DNA of 64,000 nt, from NCBI GenBank assembly GCA_030267565.1, contig BRXU01000023.1:124001-188000 (forward strand), read 5' to 3'. The notes under the pieces are model-generated. The model was given only the letters and a program-made list of their open reading frames with translations. It had not been told where the DNA came from and made no database searches. The DNA comes from Pleodorina starrii (Eukaryota > Chlorophyta > Chlorophyceae > Chlamydomonadales > Volvocaceae). This document shows, piece after piece, positions 52,225 through 64,000 of this stretch. Numbering within the stretch: position 1 is the first letter of the stretch; every line of letters starts with the position of its first letter. Position numbers and translations under genes: made by a program.

Positions 52225-53766
52225 GATTTCTTAGAGCAGCAATGCTAGGAAAGGTCCTGCAACGACCTTGACCTGTCGTTATCTGTGAAATATTAACCAC
52301 TGGCAAGCCCAAGGGTCTGGCCTAAACGCGTCGAGTTGAGTATGTCATGGATAAAAGGCAAATAGTCGTGGGGCTTCGAGAAATTGTTACGCCAATTTTA
52401 TTCACGGTCTGTGGCATGTGAAAGGTGCGCACGACAATGTACGGCAAACCCCATAATCGGATTCACCCGCGACCCCTTTCGCCTGCCGCAACACTTGTTG
52501 GGCTGCGTTCTTCCGTCAATCGTCAAGCCGCGCAAGATACAGGCGATTTTGAGAAGCTTGTCAGCTGCAATGGCTTATTTCATCACATTATAACCAGCGT
52601 GCCTCCTCCCAGTCTTGGAGCGCCGCTGAGCGCTTACCCCAGCAGCTCCACCACCACTCCAGGCTGACGCGACCCATGGACACTGACCAAGATCTGGGCT
52701 ATGATCTATCTTGAATGAACCGTTTTACAGTGGGCCCGAAAGGATCACGGGCACATACCAAGCAGCACACTGCTGCGGCCAACGCCCAAAACCGCGGGAA
52801 GGGGGCCCAAGCGACCCGATACTAGATCCTGAACGGCCAAATCTAGAGGCAAACCACGGAAAGCAAGTACCCGCATAGTGGTGGTCCCCAAAGGGGCCTG
52901 ACCCCGGGGCAGTCCGATTTCTCTTTACGCCAATGAACGGCCTGTTCTCCACTAAGCTCTCGCGATGGGGCAGGGAGATGAACCAACTCTGGTCGGATCA
53001 CATGAACATATTAGACAAGAAATCCATCGGGAGCATTGATGTGGGCGTGCACTGATGTGATCCGATACTCACCCATACGAACTCGGGTCGTGTGGCAGCA
53101 GTGGCTAGATGTCATTTAGTCAGTGACATCGGGTGTCAGCTTCCATCTGGCGTGCTTTACAGGGACCATTTTCTGTCACAATGCTGCAGCGTCATTAGAC
53201 ATTCCATTTTGGCGGGATGGGGTCTCCGTCCTTTCCCATTGTGCCCTGAACTGCCTTTGTGCGCCTTTGCCTGATTGCCTAAATATGATGAATCAGGGGG
53301 TTAGATCTAACGTCTCCGGCGTATGCGATGGGTATGATGGTAGGAGCACACTCCCCTCCGACACAGCACGCAGGCGAGGAAACCAATTCACGTCTCCCAG
53401 ACATCCGTACATAGCGGGTGTGTAAAGAAGTAAAGCATTCAAATAATACGGCAACACTAGAAAACGGCTTAGAAACATGAGCAGGTAACATGCTGTCCTG
53501 CCTGCAACATCTTGACGCCGTCAGCTTTTTATGTGCACCTAACAAGATATTTGGGCGTACGTATTGGGTATTGCTTGCTTACGGCTACTCAGGAGCGGCT
53601 CGTCGCCCATGTTGGTTGTATTGCGCCACGTATCTATGAAAACATAATAGTTTTGGTTTCGTCGTTATGATGTAAAGCCTCCGCTTGCCTCACAGCGTGT
53701 TCCTGCAAAGCACTTCTGGGCCCGAATCATTAGGCGAAAGAGCTCATCAGGACACATGGTTTAATC
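52225..53766. other. Divergent spacer between EMC3 and the receptor-like kinase
   Basis: It should contain both promoters. A minus-strand open stretch near 52950-52750 is coding-like but disconnected and unrecognised. Nothing else is supported. Confidence 0.4.
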
Positions 53767-56700
53767 ATGTTGCCCTGGCCCACATCAGTGCGCCAATGGA
53801 GCGCTTGCGTTTCCATGGGCACACCAACGCGGCTGGCAGAGACTGGGGCGGCTTGCAGGCATACACAGTTACGCTCTGTCCTAACTGTGTTTTTATTGGT
53901 GTTGGTAAAAGCGACAGTGGCCGGAGCCCAGCCACTTGTGACCAAGCTGTCGGATTTAATATCCACGGCCAAGTCGGGTGCGCTGGAGAACCGCACATAC
54001 GTCGTCTCACCTTGGGAGTTCGTCAATGTGACATCAGACCTCAACATTTCTGGGCCGTCCAGTCCATTTAACCGCGGCGCCACGTTCATTGACCTTTCCG
54101 GGTTGCCGCAAGTCGATGACAACAGCACGAGCAGCACAACCAACAAAAACAGGACCCGACCGATCACTATCTATAACGGTAAGCTCTTTGGACTGGAAAG
54201 CACCGTGTAGGTACCCAGCCGGAGAAGAGGAAACTACCATCGAACGTTTTGTCGAATGGTTATTTCGTACCCTTTCGTACCAACGCCAGCTCGGTCAACT
54301 TTGCTGCACGGGCTGTATCCGGACAAAACCTTCAAACCCTGCGTGTCTTGCAGCAACTTTGCGCCGATAATAAATGGGTTCATGAGGCAAGGCGCGCATC
54401 TGCACGGCGCGCGCTTCCACTTCCTCTGTACGGCGTGTGCACCCCTACGCTCCATTGGCCATCGAACCTGTTGGCTGTTACACATAAATATCAACAACCC
54501 TGCATTTGCGAATTCGGGGTACGACTCGGGGTACGACTCTCGGGGTACGACACCCGGGGTACGATACTCAGGGTACTGTACGCACATACTTGGATGACCT
54601 TTCTGCTCTGGGGAAGGTTCCCCTTTGATTGCCAACATGCCAGCCCACACCGTGGGCACTCTCGCCCCACAGATCTGTGTCCCTCCCCTCTCCCTTCACC
54701 CCGCTGCCCGCCCCTCCTCAGCCCCTCTTGCCTCTCCCCTCTCCCCCGCTTTGGCGCAGGCGCGACGCTGCGCCTTAGCAACCTGACCCTGCGGGTGGCC
54801 CCGCTGCCGCAGCTGCTGCCCCGGACGATCTCCATGCTCCACCACGTCATCAAGCTCATTGACGGCAGCCGGGTGTTCCTGGATAACGTCCAGATTGAAG
54901 CCTACAACTGCAGGTGGGGGCCGCGCGCAGTCTGGTTTGATTCAACATCACTCGGGCAGTCTCATTTAGGAAGGGTAGGGAGGGGAAGCCCCGCCTTTCT
55001 CTCCAAGCGGTTTGGGCGCTCCAGGGGCGGGGCCCGCCTGCACCCTCCCCCCACTCTCATAGGACCGAACCTCTCTGTAGCGGCAAACACACACACATAC
55101 ACACATACACACACTGGACATCGCTCGTTCGCTCCACATCGCTCAAAAAGCCCGCCTGCCCTCCTTTCATCCCTCAACTCCTCTTTTTCCCACCTTGCTC
55201 CCTCCCCGCCTCTCTCCCTCCCTCCCTCGCCCCCCCTCCCTCCCTTCCCCACTCCATCCAGCCGGAAGAAGTAGCACCGCTCCATAACACCAGCTTCCCC
55301 GGCTTCTCTCTTTCCTTGCTGCTCTCGCGTTCTTGCCACTTCCGGCCGCCCCTTCCGCCCGTCAACTTGCCTGCGTCTCCCTTTGCAACTACCGGTACCC
55401 CGCCCCGCCCCGCAGCTACCTGCTCGACTGGATGCGGGAGATCTGCAAACCAACCAACTGGAAGTACAACACGACGGAGATGCAGATCCTTAACGGCATG
55501 GGGATGTACGGCAAGGCCGGCATGGTCCTCTCCGAATCGGAGTATGGTCGTACATCGGAGATCGACACGCTCGCGACGCTGACCAACAGCCGCCTGACCT
55601 GCCCCGGCGGCGGCCTGACGTCTCCGTGGCCCTGCAGCGCCACCTTTGTCAACAGCACTTCCGAGTTCGAATCCCGCATTCCGCGCTTGTTGGACAATAC
55701 CACGGAGTCCCTCCTGTTGTCGATTGCCTCCAACGTGAGCCTCAACCCCGCCACCTGGCGCACCGTGAACCTCGGCTCCGTGGTCCTGGCCATGTTTGGA
55801 AACCCGACGCAGCCTACGCAGCTTGACTTTGGCGGCATCGCCGGCGCCTTCGAGGCGCCCGTGCTGCGGACCGTCGGCGGCAGCGCTGGCGTCAACGCCG
55901 TGAAGCTGACGGGGCTGGTGCTGATGGGCCTGCCGTACTCGCCGGTCATCAAGTCGCCGCTGGACTTCCTGTCGGTGTGGGGGCACGGCTTCCGCATCAA
56001 TCGGTGAGCCCGAGTCCGTAGCTGAGGCTGAGGCTGAGGGGAAGGAGGGAGTCCCCCCGAGTGGATGGAGTCCTAGGAAGGACGGAGGCGAGGGTATGGG
56101 CAGGGCTGAAGGGGATGAGGGTGTGGGCGAGGGGAAGGACGGAGCTGTGCTGTGAGTCCCGCGGTGCCTCCCCCTCGCCCGGGTGCCGCTTCTCTCCGTG
56201 CAACGCCTCCACCCGGTCCCTCCTTCATGGGCCCCCCTCCCCCGGCACCCCCCTCCTCCTCCCCCCGACACCCCTGCTACAGGACGGTCCCCGGGTCCGG
56301 CGACTACCCCCCGCAGCTGGTCGCTGAGCGGTGCACCCTGGTCCTGCACAACGACGAACACGCCTGGCTGATCTACAACCTGCAGAACAGCCCGTGAGCA
56401 GCCGGGGGGTGGGTGTGTGTGTGGGGGGTTGGAGGGGATAAAGGAGACAGCGCAGCGGAGGGAGGGATGGAGGCGCCGGGGGGAAAGAGAAGGGAGGAAA
56501 GCGCCGTCTGAGAGGCGGGGGGGGCCCTCGCTGCGGTACCTCGTACCCCGCCCCATTCAACGCCTGTCCCCTCCATCCGACCCCCCGCGAAGCCCTGCGG
56601 CGATGTCCGCTTGAGCGGTGCTGCTGCCTCACCCACCCGCCACCCCCATCCGCCGCCCAACCCTTCCCCCACCCTCCCCCCTGCAGGGCCTGGCTGGGCG

Positions 56701-59700
56701 ACATGTTTACCCTGCCCGTCACCCTAATAGGCTCCACGAACGTTTCCCTCATGTACGACAAGACCAAGGTAAGATGGTTTGGGGGCAGGTAGTTGTACAG
56801 GCCGCTGTGCGGCGCAGCGGCCAAGGACGGTTTTCGTTCGAGGGACGTGTTCGCGGGGGGGGGGTGGCAGCTCCGGGTGGGTTGCGCCCCGGTGGGTTAG
56901 CGCAGGTGGTGGTGGTGGTGGTGGTGGTGGGAGCTGGAGGGGGGAGGGGGGGCTGGGCGCGCTGGTAGTCCTCGTTGTGTTGGACTGGGCGAATGGGGGT
57001 CTTGGATTGGGCGAATGGGTCCAAGGGGCTCCAAGAAGCTCTCCACGTGCGTGCACGCGTGTGTTGGTGCGTTCGTGTGCGTGTGCGTGCGTGTGGTTGT
57101 GGTTGTGGTTGTGTTCGTCCCTCGGTAGTGTGTCCGCGTCCGCGTCCGGCCCGTGCTCGCGCCCCACTGCACTGCTGTTGACATGGTCGCTCATGTTCCT
57201 TTAGGTTGTTGGGTTAGGGTTTTAGTAAGGGAATGAGGGAGTGAGGGAGAACACCCCCCGTGTGGCCTGCGTTGTCTCCCCGCCACAGCTCGTGCTCATC
57301 AGGGACAGCATGCTCGTCAAGTACGGCGTGTACGGCGCTGCAGCGAGCCAGGGGATGGGCGTGTGGCCCCTAGGAGCATGGGGCGAGCCGGAGTCGAGGA
57401 CGACGGTGAGACGTACGGCACGGCGAACGCGCACCAAGGCCGCATTCGCACTCTCTCTCTCGCGCGCACGGCACCTCTCAGCGCCTTAAACTCCCTTGAA
57501 TACACACACGCACACACGCATACGTGTGCAGTGCAGCCTCCCCACGCTCCGCTGCGTCGTGCATCACACAGAGCGGGTATCACAGCAACATGAAGGAATT
57601 GTCGAGCACGGCAGCGCGGCTGAAGACGGGCCTCATGCAGCATCACCGTCGCCCAATAAGAGGAACGCGTGGAACGGACGGCACAGACCGCGACGCGGGC
57701 TCCCAACTGCGCACTGCCGTACTGTCGTATTGTACTATGCCGTACTGGTCCCTAGGGACGTCAAGGATATCCATGCGGAACAGCCACTGCGGGTACACAC
57801 ACACCCGCGTTGCTTGGCGCTGTTTGTGAACCTCTTATCCGCCGTAAAGGGATAGTTGATGCCGTGCGTTGCGCGAATTGCCAACACCGGCGGTTGTCGT
57901 ACAATACCAACCGCCGTCTCAACCGGAATCGGTCCTTCCCCCTAACGACCAACCGCCAGTTTGCGATCGGCGAGATCTCGGTGTCCAACGGCACCGCCGC
58001 GGGTCCGGCGCTGGCCAGTGCAAAGTACGGCAAGCTCATGGCGCGGACGGACGACAGCGGTGAGCGAGGGGGCCCTGCTCCGGGAAGGGTCGAAGCTGCG
58101 GCGGAAGGGGGAGGGGGAGGGGGAGGGCGGGCCAGGGGGCAAGACAACAACAGTCCCAAATAAGAAAGCTGACCGGGCGCGGGATGGAGGTGGGCTGGAG
58201 CTGGGTAGGGGTTGACAGCGACTTGTGTAGGCTGCAGCACAGCAGGCCAAACAGGAAAAGCCGCGTGACACAGAGATACCTGACATCCCTGGAGCTGCAG
58301 GAAAGGTTTCAGTAGCGGGAGAGGGCCTCGGCCCCCTAAAACCCTAAAAACCCTAAGAACCGTAAAATCCTAAAACAACCGTGTCCCCTCAGGACGGCCC
58401 TTCCTGACTTCAATGCTGGCCGCGGACGTGTCGGCTGCTGCTGCTGCTGCTTCTGGGGGGAGCGGCGAGTTCGGTCGGCAGTTCTCTCTTGTGCGGACTG
58501 ACAGCGCCGCCGCCGTGTACGGCCCTCCCGTGGAGCAGACCCGCCAGCTGGGCTTCTGGGACATGCAGGTGTGTGTGGATGGGTGTGTGTGGATAGGGGT
58601 GTGTGTGTGAGGGTTGCGGGATATCCACGTATAGGCCGGAGCCCGGGGGGAAAGAGGGTGGAAGGTGTGGGAGGGGGTTCAGGGAGTGATATGCTCCTTT
58701 ATGGGAGGGGGGTGGCCTTCGTTGGTGTGCGCGCGCGTGTGTGTGTACCCTGACCCGGCCCGACTCGCCCTGGCCCGACCGTGACCCGACCCCAACCCGA
58801 CCCCTGCCGTACCCTCCCCAGGGTGTGACGGGTGAGGTGTACGTCAGCGGCAGTACGCAGCTCGCCATCGAGCGGCTGGTGCTGTACAACCTGGCACCCG
58901 GCGGCGCGCTGCCGTACGGCCGCGGCTTCGCGTCCGGCGACAGTCTGCGGCGGCGGCTGGCGTACGGCACCGGCTGGCAGCCCACAGCGGCAAACGGCAG
59001 CGCCAACCCGCTGCCGGCGGTTGGCGCTGAGGAGGCCCTGGCCAACCTGACCCTGCCGCTGTGGTACTTTGCCAAGCCCTTTGGGTGAGGCAGGCAGGGA
59101 GGGAGGGAGGGAGGGAGGGAGAGAAAGAAAATGGATACCGCAGCGATGGGAGGGAGGGAGGGGAGGTGGACAGGCCGTACAGTACGACAGTCCAAAGCGG
59201 CAATCTGACAAGAGCTGATCGATGGAGTAGTGTGTAGAGGGTAGAGGAAACGAAAGAACCAGGGAGGGCGGGGGAGAACCAGCGCGCCGGCCCGCCGGGT
59301 GTCGGGTCCCGGGGCCTTCACCGCCGCTGTCCGCTGTCCGCAGGTCCGGCGCAGGCTCCAACCGCATCTCCGTACGGAAATGCGTGCTCGTGGTTCCGGA
59401 GCCCGAGTTCCGCCTGCTGCTGGCCGTGCTGGGCCGCGCCGGCAAGCTGCCGCCCGCCGCGGGGCCGAAGCCTTCGAGCGCCAACAGCACCTCGCAGTTC
59501 CTGGGAAGTACCGCCACCACCGCCACCAGCCGGCGATTGCTATTTCAGCAGCAGCAGCAGAGGCGACATCTGGAGCAGGTCTCCACGGGATCCGAATCCG
59601 AATCCAATGCGAATTCGAGTTCCAGTTCCAGCTCCGGCTCGGGCTCGAACTCGGGTTCGGGTTCCGGTTCGGCGGTGGTGTTCCCGGGCAAGGCGGACGC

Positions 59701-62700
59701 GTACCTCCAGCAGCTGGCGTCAACCGCACAAGTGAGGCCGCGTGTGCGTGTGGCGGTTGAGGGAAGAGGCGATATGCGTGTGGGGACGAGGGCCCCCGGG
59801 CCTGGTTGACTTTGGTTGACTTTGGTTGACGGGCAGTCTGCCGTGTAGCAGGGAGGGCGGGGAGGGCGGGGAGGGCGACTGACTGATGTGTTGCCATCTG
59901 GAGGGCCCACGCATAAGCCGGAGCCCGTAAAGAAGCGGGCCGAAGAGCCGTATAAGGAGTCCCTCCCTCTTTCCTTTCCTTCCTTCCCTCCCTCCTTCCT
60001 TCCTTCCCTTCCTGGCTGCTGCCCAAAGCCGATGTGGGCACTGCTGCTGCTGTGGCTCTCTGTTGTTGCGGTGCTGCCCTTCGATGCGCCCGCACATCAT
60101 CCGATGCGCGCGCACCGCCAAGCCCTGCTGCTTGGATCTCCTTCTTTATTGCCCCCTCCAGCCCGCCTCCCCTTTGCGCCCCGTGTCTCTGCCTCGGCCC
60201 CACACCCTTCGCAGGTTGGCTGGTACACCAACGACACGATCTTTGCCAGCTTTGATTTTTGGCGCATGAGCGCTTCGGAGGTGGCGATTACGTACGTGCT
60301 GCCGGCGGGCGCGCCCACCGCCGCCCTGTCGTACGACGTGACGTACGGTACGTAGCCAACACGTACGATACTGAGATGATGCGCCGCGCCTTAACACAGC
60401 CGTGCCGCGCGCGATGTGCAACTTCCGCACCGATTCCCAGAAACAAAGTACAGCAAGTTGCTGCCCAGACATGGCGTGTGCACACAAAATGTTGTAGCAA
60501 GTCCAAATAATACTTGAACGCTGCAGGGTTCGATCGCACATCTCACATACTAAATATAACCCCCTGTCCTCGTAACACGTTTACATTTTGTAAAATCGAA
60601 CCCTCTTGCCATTTGCAACTGGACGCAGATCCTGTGGGCTACCCTCCTCCAAGTCCGATGCCACCGTCACCGCCGGCCCCGCCCAGCCCCACGCCGCCGC
60701 TGCCGCCCCTGCCGCTGCCGCCCTCACCCTCGCCCTCGCCCTCGCCACCGTCGCCGTCACCGTCACCGCCGCCGCCCGTCGTCACCGCCGTCGTGCCGAA
60801 CGCATCGCCTCCGCCTCCGCCTCCGCCGCCGTCGATAGGCGTGCCGGCGCCATCGGCATCTAGCGGCGGCGCCGTGATCGGCATCGCCGTCGGTGTCTCC
60901 GTCGGCGTCGCTGCCGTGTTTGCGGCGCTCCTGGTGGTCGCCGTACTCCTGATCCGCCGCCGCCGCCGCCGTGACCGGTCCGACGGTGCCGGCATGCGGC
61001 CTCTGGTCGATGCGCTGGTCACCGGCCGCGCGGACAGCGACTTCAATCCCCCCTGGAGTGACAGCCGCGATGGAAGCGAGGACCACGCCGGCGCCGGCGG
61101 CGGCGGCGGCGCCGCCGCCGCCGCGGCGGGGGCACCCTCCGGCGCAGCCGCCAAGCGCCGCGTCACGGTCAATGTTCCAGATAGGAAGGGCCAAGCCAAC
61201 GGTAACGGTAACGGCAGCGCGCCGATTTCCGGTACGACAACTGGGACCGTCAGCAGCGGCCCGCTCACCAGCGGCGAACCGTCGCAGCCCGGCCGCGGCG
61301 GGGGCGGCAGCGGCAGCGGCAGCGGAGGCGGTGGCGGCGGCGGCGGCCTGACAGATTTGCAGGCGCAAGCCGCCGCGGCGCCGACGCCCGCGGACACGAT
61401 GGCTATGCTGGCGGCTGCCGTCGCCGCCAGCAGCGCCGGAACCAGTCGTACAGGCACCTTCTTCAGCGCGAACAGTGCCGCCGGCACCTCCGGTGGTGGC
61501 GGCGGCGGCGGGCTGCCGACGCCGCCCTTCGCGACGCTGCCGCCAATTGAGCTGGTGGTGGTGGATGATGGTAAGCTGCCCGGAGGCGCCGTCGACGGCG
61601 ACCGCACAAAGGAACCGCAACAGCAGCAGCAGCAACAGCTGGGGGCGGAGCCGTCTGCGGGTGGGGGTTCTGGTGGACCGAAAGGAGAGCCTGGCGGTGG
61701 CGGCGGTGGCGCAGTGGCCGCCAACGGCCAGCCCGACAGCGCCCTTCCTCCTCATCATCATCAGCAGCAGGGGGGAGGGAAGTCGCTGCTGCAAACGAAC
61801 GACATTGAATCGGCGTTGCAGGTGGGTGGGTGGTGTGGTGTGGGTGGTTGGGGGGGAGGTAAGGTATCTTGTGGTATCTTGTTTTTCACCCCCCTCCCCC
61901 GGGGCCGGCATTTTTTACCCCCCCCCCCCCCCTCCCCCTTCTCCGCCCCTTTGCCGCCACTCTCCTCCCCTTCTCCGCCCTGTGTTTGGCCCACAGGCCT
62001 ACAGCAGCCGGTCTCAGGCGGCGGAGTGCTGCAGCGCCAGTTCGGCCGGCACAGCACCACGACAGGGTGAGCAGTGTCGTACTGACAGCACTAATTGCCG
62101 TAAATTAAAGTCAAGGGGCGCCGCCACATGTGCATAAACCGGGAATACATGGATGGGTATCGCCCACATCTCCTGGGCGCCTCGGCGGGTCACCTTTTCG
62201 TAACCCCTGCCCCCGAACCCCTTGGACTGCCGTACTCTTCCTCTTCGAACACACTGTCGTATTCTCCCCCTTCGAACACACTGTCGTACTCTCCCACTCC
62301 CCCAAACACATTGTCGTACACACACGCAGGCCCGAGTCCCGCCTCGGGTCCGGGTCGGTCGGGTTCCGACCTGGCCTCTGCGATTAGCAGCCTACAGGTG
62401 CGTGTGTACGACATGTACGGCACATGCCAGAAGCCCATAAACGTCCCTGTCGTGCCCCTCATATACCGGTAGCGCAAAACCAAATCAGCATGTGTGTGTT
62501 TGTTTGCAGCCATTGGTCACACAAACACAGGTGTCAGGTCGTACGTGCACAACGTGCAAACGTGGGCGATCCACACACAGGCGCAACAGTGCGCAGTACA
62601 GCCTTCGGCGTGTCATATCAATGTGTTTCGTGTGCCGTACTTGCAGGCCGAGCTGTCGGGGCGGCAGGAGCAGCTGCGGATTACGACGGTGCTCGGCAAG

Positions 62701-63822
62701 GGCAGCTTCGGCGTCGTGTACCTGGGTGGGTGGGTGGAAGTGGTTGGGTGGGTGGGTGGGTGGGTAGGAGTGGTCTAGCTTGGGAAATTGTTCTGCAACG
62801 GTCACAGCTGTGTGCTTGCTGTTCAAGAGGAATGGGGCACATGTGTTGAGGCGAGGTGACACGACGTGACGGGCTGACGGGGTAACCCCCACCCCCCTTT
62901 TTGGAGGCGGGCCCCCCGGGTGCGAAGGGCCCTGCGGCACCCCTAGGAGTGGGAGGCCCTCCACGAAGCGAAGGCGCACAGCATTCCCAAACACCACAAC
63001 GGCGGTTCCTCTGCCCTTCCGCGGCCGCACAGACAGACAGACAGCAGGCATGCAGGTAGACTGGAAGGCAGACAGGCAGGCCCAGCAGACCGTACCCCGA
63101 TATGCCGTACCCCGAACTGCCGTACCCCACACGCCGTACCCTGCACTGGCCACAGGCACCTGGCGCGGCCTGCGTGTGGCTGTCAAGACTCTGGTGGTCC
63201 ACGATGCGCTGCTGGGGGTGGAGGGCCGCCGCCGGCAGCGAGCCATCCTGGAGGCCGCCATCTCCACATCCCTGCAGCACCCAAATGTGGTGTCCACATA
63301 CGCCTTCGAGGTCAAGCCGCTGGGGGTGGTGGCCTCGCCGCCCGTCACCGCCAATACCGAGGATGAGGGAGGGGGTGGAGCCGGAGACCGCAGCGTGTGG
63401 GAGAGCGCCGGAGATGTGTTTAAGCTGTACATCATCCAGGCGAGCAGGGGCTTGGGGGCTTGACGCGGTTTTCCGGGGCTTGGCGTGGTTTTGGGGCTTG
63501 GCGCGGTTTGGGGGCTTGGCACGGTTTCGGGGTTTGGCGTGGTTTCTTATGTTGCGAGCGCACTTCTACATCTACCAGCCAACCCCACTGTACTGATCAC
63601 CCTTCGTGCCTCCAAAGATTGGAGGTTTGGAGCGGCCGACCCGGAATGGTGGAGCGGCTCGCTCGCTCCGGAGACCCGCCCATTGCTTCAGCTCTGCCTT
63701 ACAAAGTTACACACCGGGATAAGCTCTGCCTGGCGTTGCGTTCCGCCCTGCCCTGCCCTGCACTGTAACGCTGTACCTGTCGCAGGAGTACTGCGATGTA
63801 GGCACGCTGAGGGACGCGCTGA
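53767..63822 (+). CDS. Receptor-like protein kinase with large ectodomain (3' partial)
   Basis: Exons: 53767-54178, 54760-54913, 55416-56003, 56283-56393, 56687-56768, 57289-57405, 57960-58059, 58393-58568, 58822-59084, 59344-59731, 60215-60347, 60527-61821, 61997-62066, 62330-62397, 62647-62725, 63156-63439, 63786-63822, continuing past the window; 1452 codons seen. A signal segment (VLTVFLLVLVKATVAGA) lies 35 residues from the first ATG; the Met at 53815 is an alternative start. The ectodomain has many N-glycosylation sequons, scattered Cys and recurring short strands (GATLRLSNLTLR, RVFLDNVQIE), suggesting a beta-helix fold. A PPSPSP hinge precedes the membrane span (about residues 957-981, then RRRRRR). 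After a low-complexity Gly/Ala/Gln juxtamembrane part the kinase begins: GKGSFG at 1336-1341, VAVK with Lys1356, HPNVV, and EYCDVGTLRDAL. Catalytic loop and DFG lie beyond the edge. Ligand unknown; TKL/RLK-type is inferred. Confidence 0.85.
54515..54576. repeat. Minisatellite in kinase intron 1
   Basis: Five imperfect tandem units built on GGGGTACGACTC. Confidence 0.85.
57208..57230. repeat. Telomere-like motif in a kinase-gene intron
   Basis: GGGTTAGGGTTTTAG resembles the algal telomere unit TTTTAGGG. It lies in intron 56769-57288. Confidence 0.5.
58333..58377. repeat. Interstitial telomere-like repeats
   Basis: Five consecutive imperfect units of CCCTAAAA (for example CCCCCTAAAACCCTAAAAA) lie in intron 58060-58392, close to the acceptor of the next exon. 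CCCTAAAA is the complement of the Chlamydomonas telomere repeat. Confidence 0.75.
62231..62320. repeat. Minisatellite in a kinase-gene intron
   Basis: Three units of about 28 bp with the core TTCGAACACACTGTCGTA, immediately before the exon at 62330. Confidence 0.8.
63091..63141. repeat. Short tandem repeat CCGTACCCC
   Basis: Four units of 15-16 bp starting CCGTACCCC, just upstream of the exon at 63156. Confidence 0.8.
63440..63785 (+). other. GC-AG intron (346 nt)
   Basis: Donor ATCCAG|GCGAGC and acceptor GTCGCAG|GAG join KLYIIQ to EYCDVGTL in phase 0, matching the expected kinase hinge region. There is no GT between the end of conserved sequence and the in-frame stop at 63461. Confidence 0.75.
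63447..63547. repeat. Minisatellite after the GC donor
   Basis: About five units of 17-19 bp based on GGGGCTTGGCGCGGTTT, starting a few bases after the GC donor of intron 63440-63785. Confidence 0.85.
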
Positions 63823-64000
63823 GTGAGTGGTTGGGTGCCTAGGCGGGAGCAGCAGCAGCGGGGGCGGGGGGAGGAGAGGGGGTAGGGAGAAAGGAAAAGA
63901 ACGAGCCCGCAACGACCAGACCCGGCCGCGGCGTAGAGGGGTGGCAGGGAGGGGGGCTGTTAGGGGTCATTGGGGCGGCCTCTTTTGCTTCCGGGCTGTT

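Noticed and set aside
58410..60203. A 597-residue open frame on the minus strand
   Set aside because: It lies opposite several well-supported kinase ectodomain exons and their introns. GC-rich coding DNA commonly leaves the opposite strand open; the translation is Arg/Pro/Ser-rich with no domain.
60639..61911. Two long minus-strand frames of over 350 residues
   Set aside because: They are antisense shadows of the exon encoding the Pro-rich hinge, membrane span and juxtamembrane low-complexity region.

Overview
This is nuclear DNA of a chlamydomonadalean (volvocine-type) green alga. The evidence is: genes with many short introns bounded by GT(G/A)...AG; exons very rich in GC, low-complexity Ala/Gly/Pro/Gln tracts in proteins, and less GC-rich spacers; the algal polyadenylation signal TGTAA downstream of most stop codons; telomere-like CCCTAAAA runs; and gene products of plant/algal type (OPR-like RNA-binding protein, plant-type NOA1 GTPase, kinesin-13, ADP/ATP carrier with RRRMMM). 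I cannot name the species. No gene is given by a single long ORF. The models below were built by following reading frame across splice sites, and exon phases were checked arithmetically.

Layout, left to right. (1) 199-3601 (+): 3' part of an SF1/branchpoint-binding-like splicing factor with two RRMs. (2) 4824-5154 (-): 75-residue tail-basic membrane protein with a GC-AG intron. (3) 8445-9958 (-): mitochondrial ADP/ATP carrier. (4) 12381-15994 (-): kinesin-13. (5) 18268-28748 (+): 23-exon ubiquitin-activating enzyme E1. (6) 29750-31834 (+): elongation factor TFIIS. (7) 32349-37509 (+): an unusual fusion of an RGG/Gly-rich region to OPR-like helical repeats. (8) 37.5-41.1 kb: a less GC-rich, repeat-laden segment, probably decayed mobile-element material with 22-bp inverted repeats and a 218-bp-period duplication. 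(9) 41082-47755 (+): circularly permuted GTPase of the NOA1/RIF1 (YqeH) family. (10) 48998-52224 (-): ER membrane complex subunit 3. (11) 53767 to beyond the right edge (+): a receptor-like protein kinase with a large secreted ectodomain, Pro-rich hinge, one membrane span and an incomplete kinase domain.

The genes do not form a pathway. They are ordinary housekeeping genes (splicing, energy exchange, microtubule depolymerisation, ubiquitin activation, transcription elongation, organelle ribosome GTPase, membrane-protein insertion) plus two lineage-specific proteins, the RGG-OPR protein and the receptor-like kinase. Those two, three well-supported GC-AG introns, and the 38.7-40.5 kb element are the most interesting parts. 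I saw no tRNA, rRNA, CRISPR array or prokaryotic feature.
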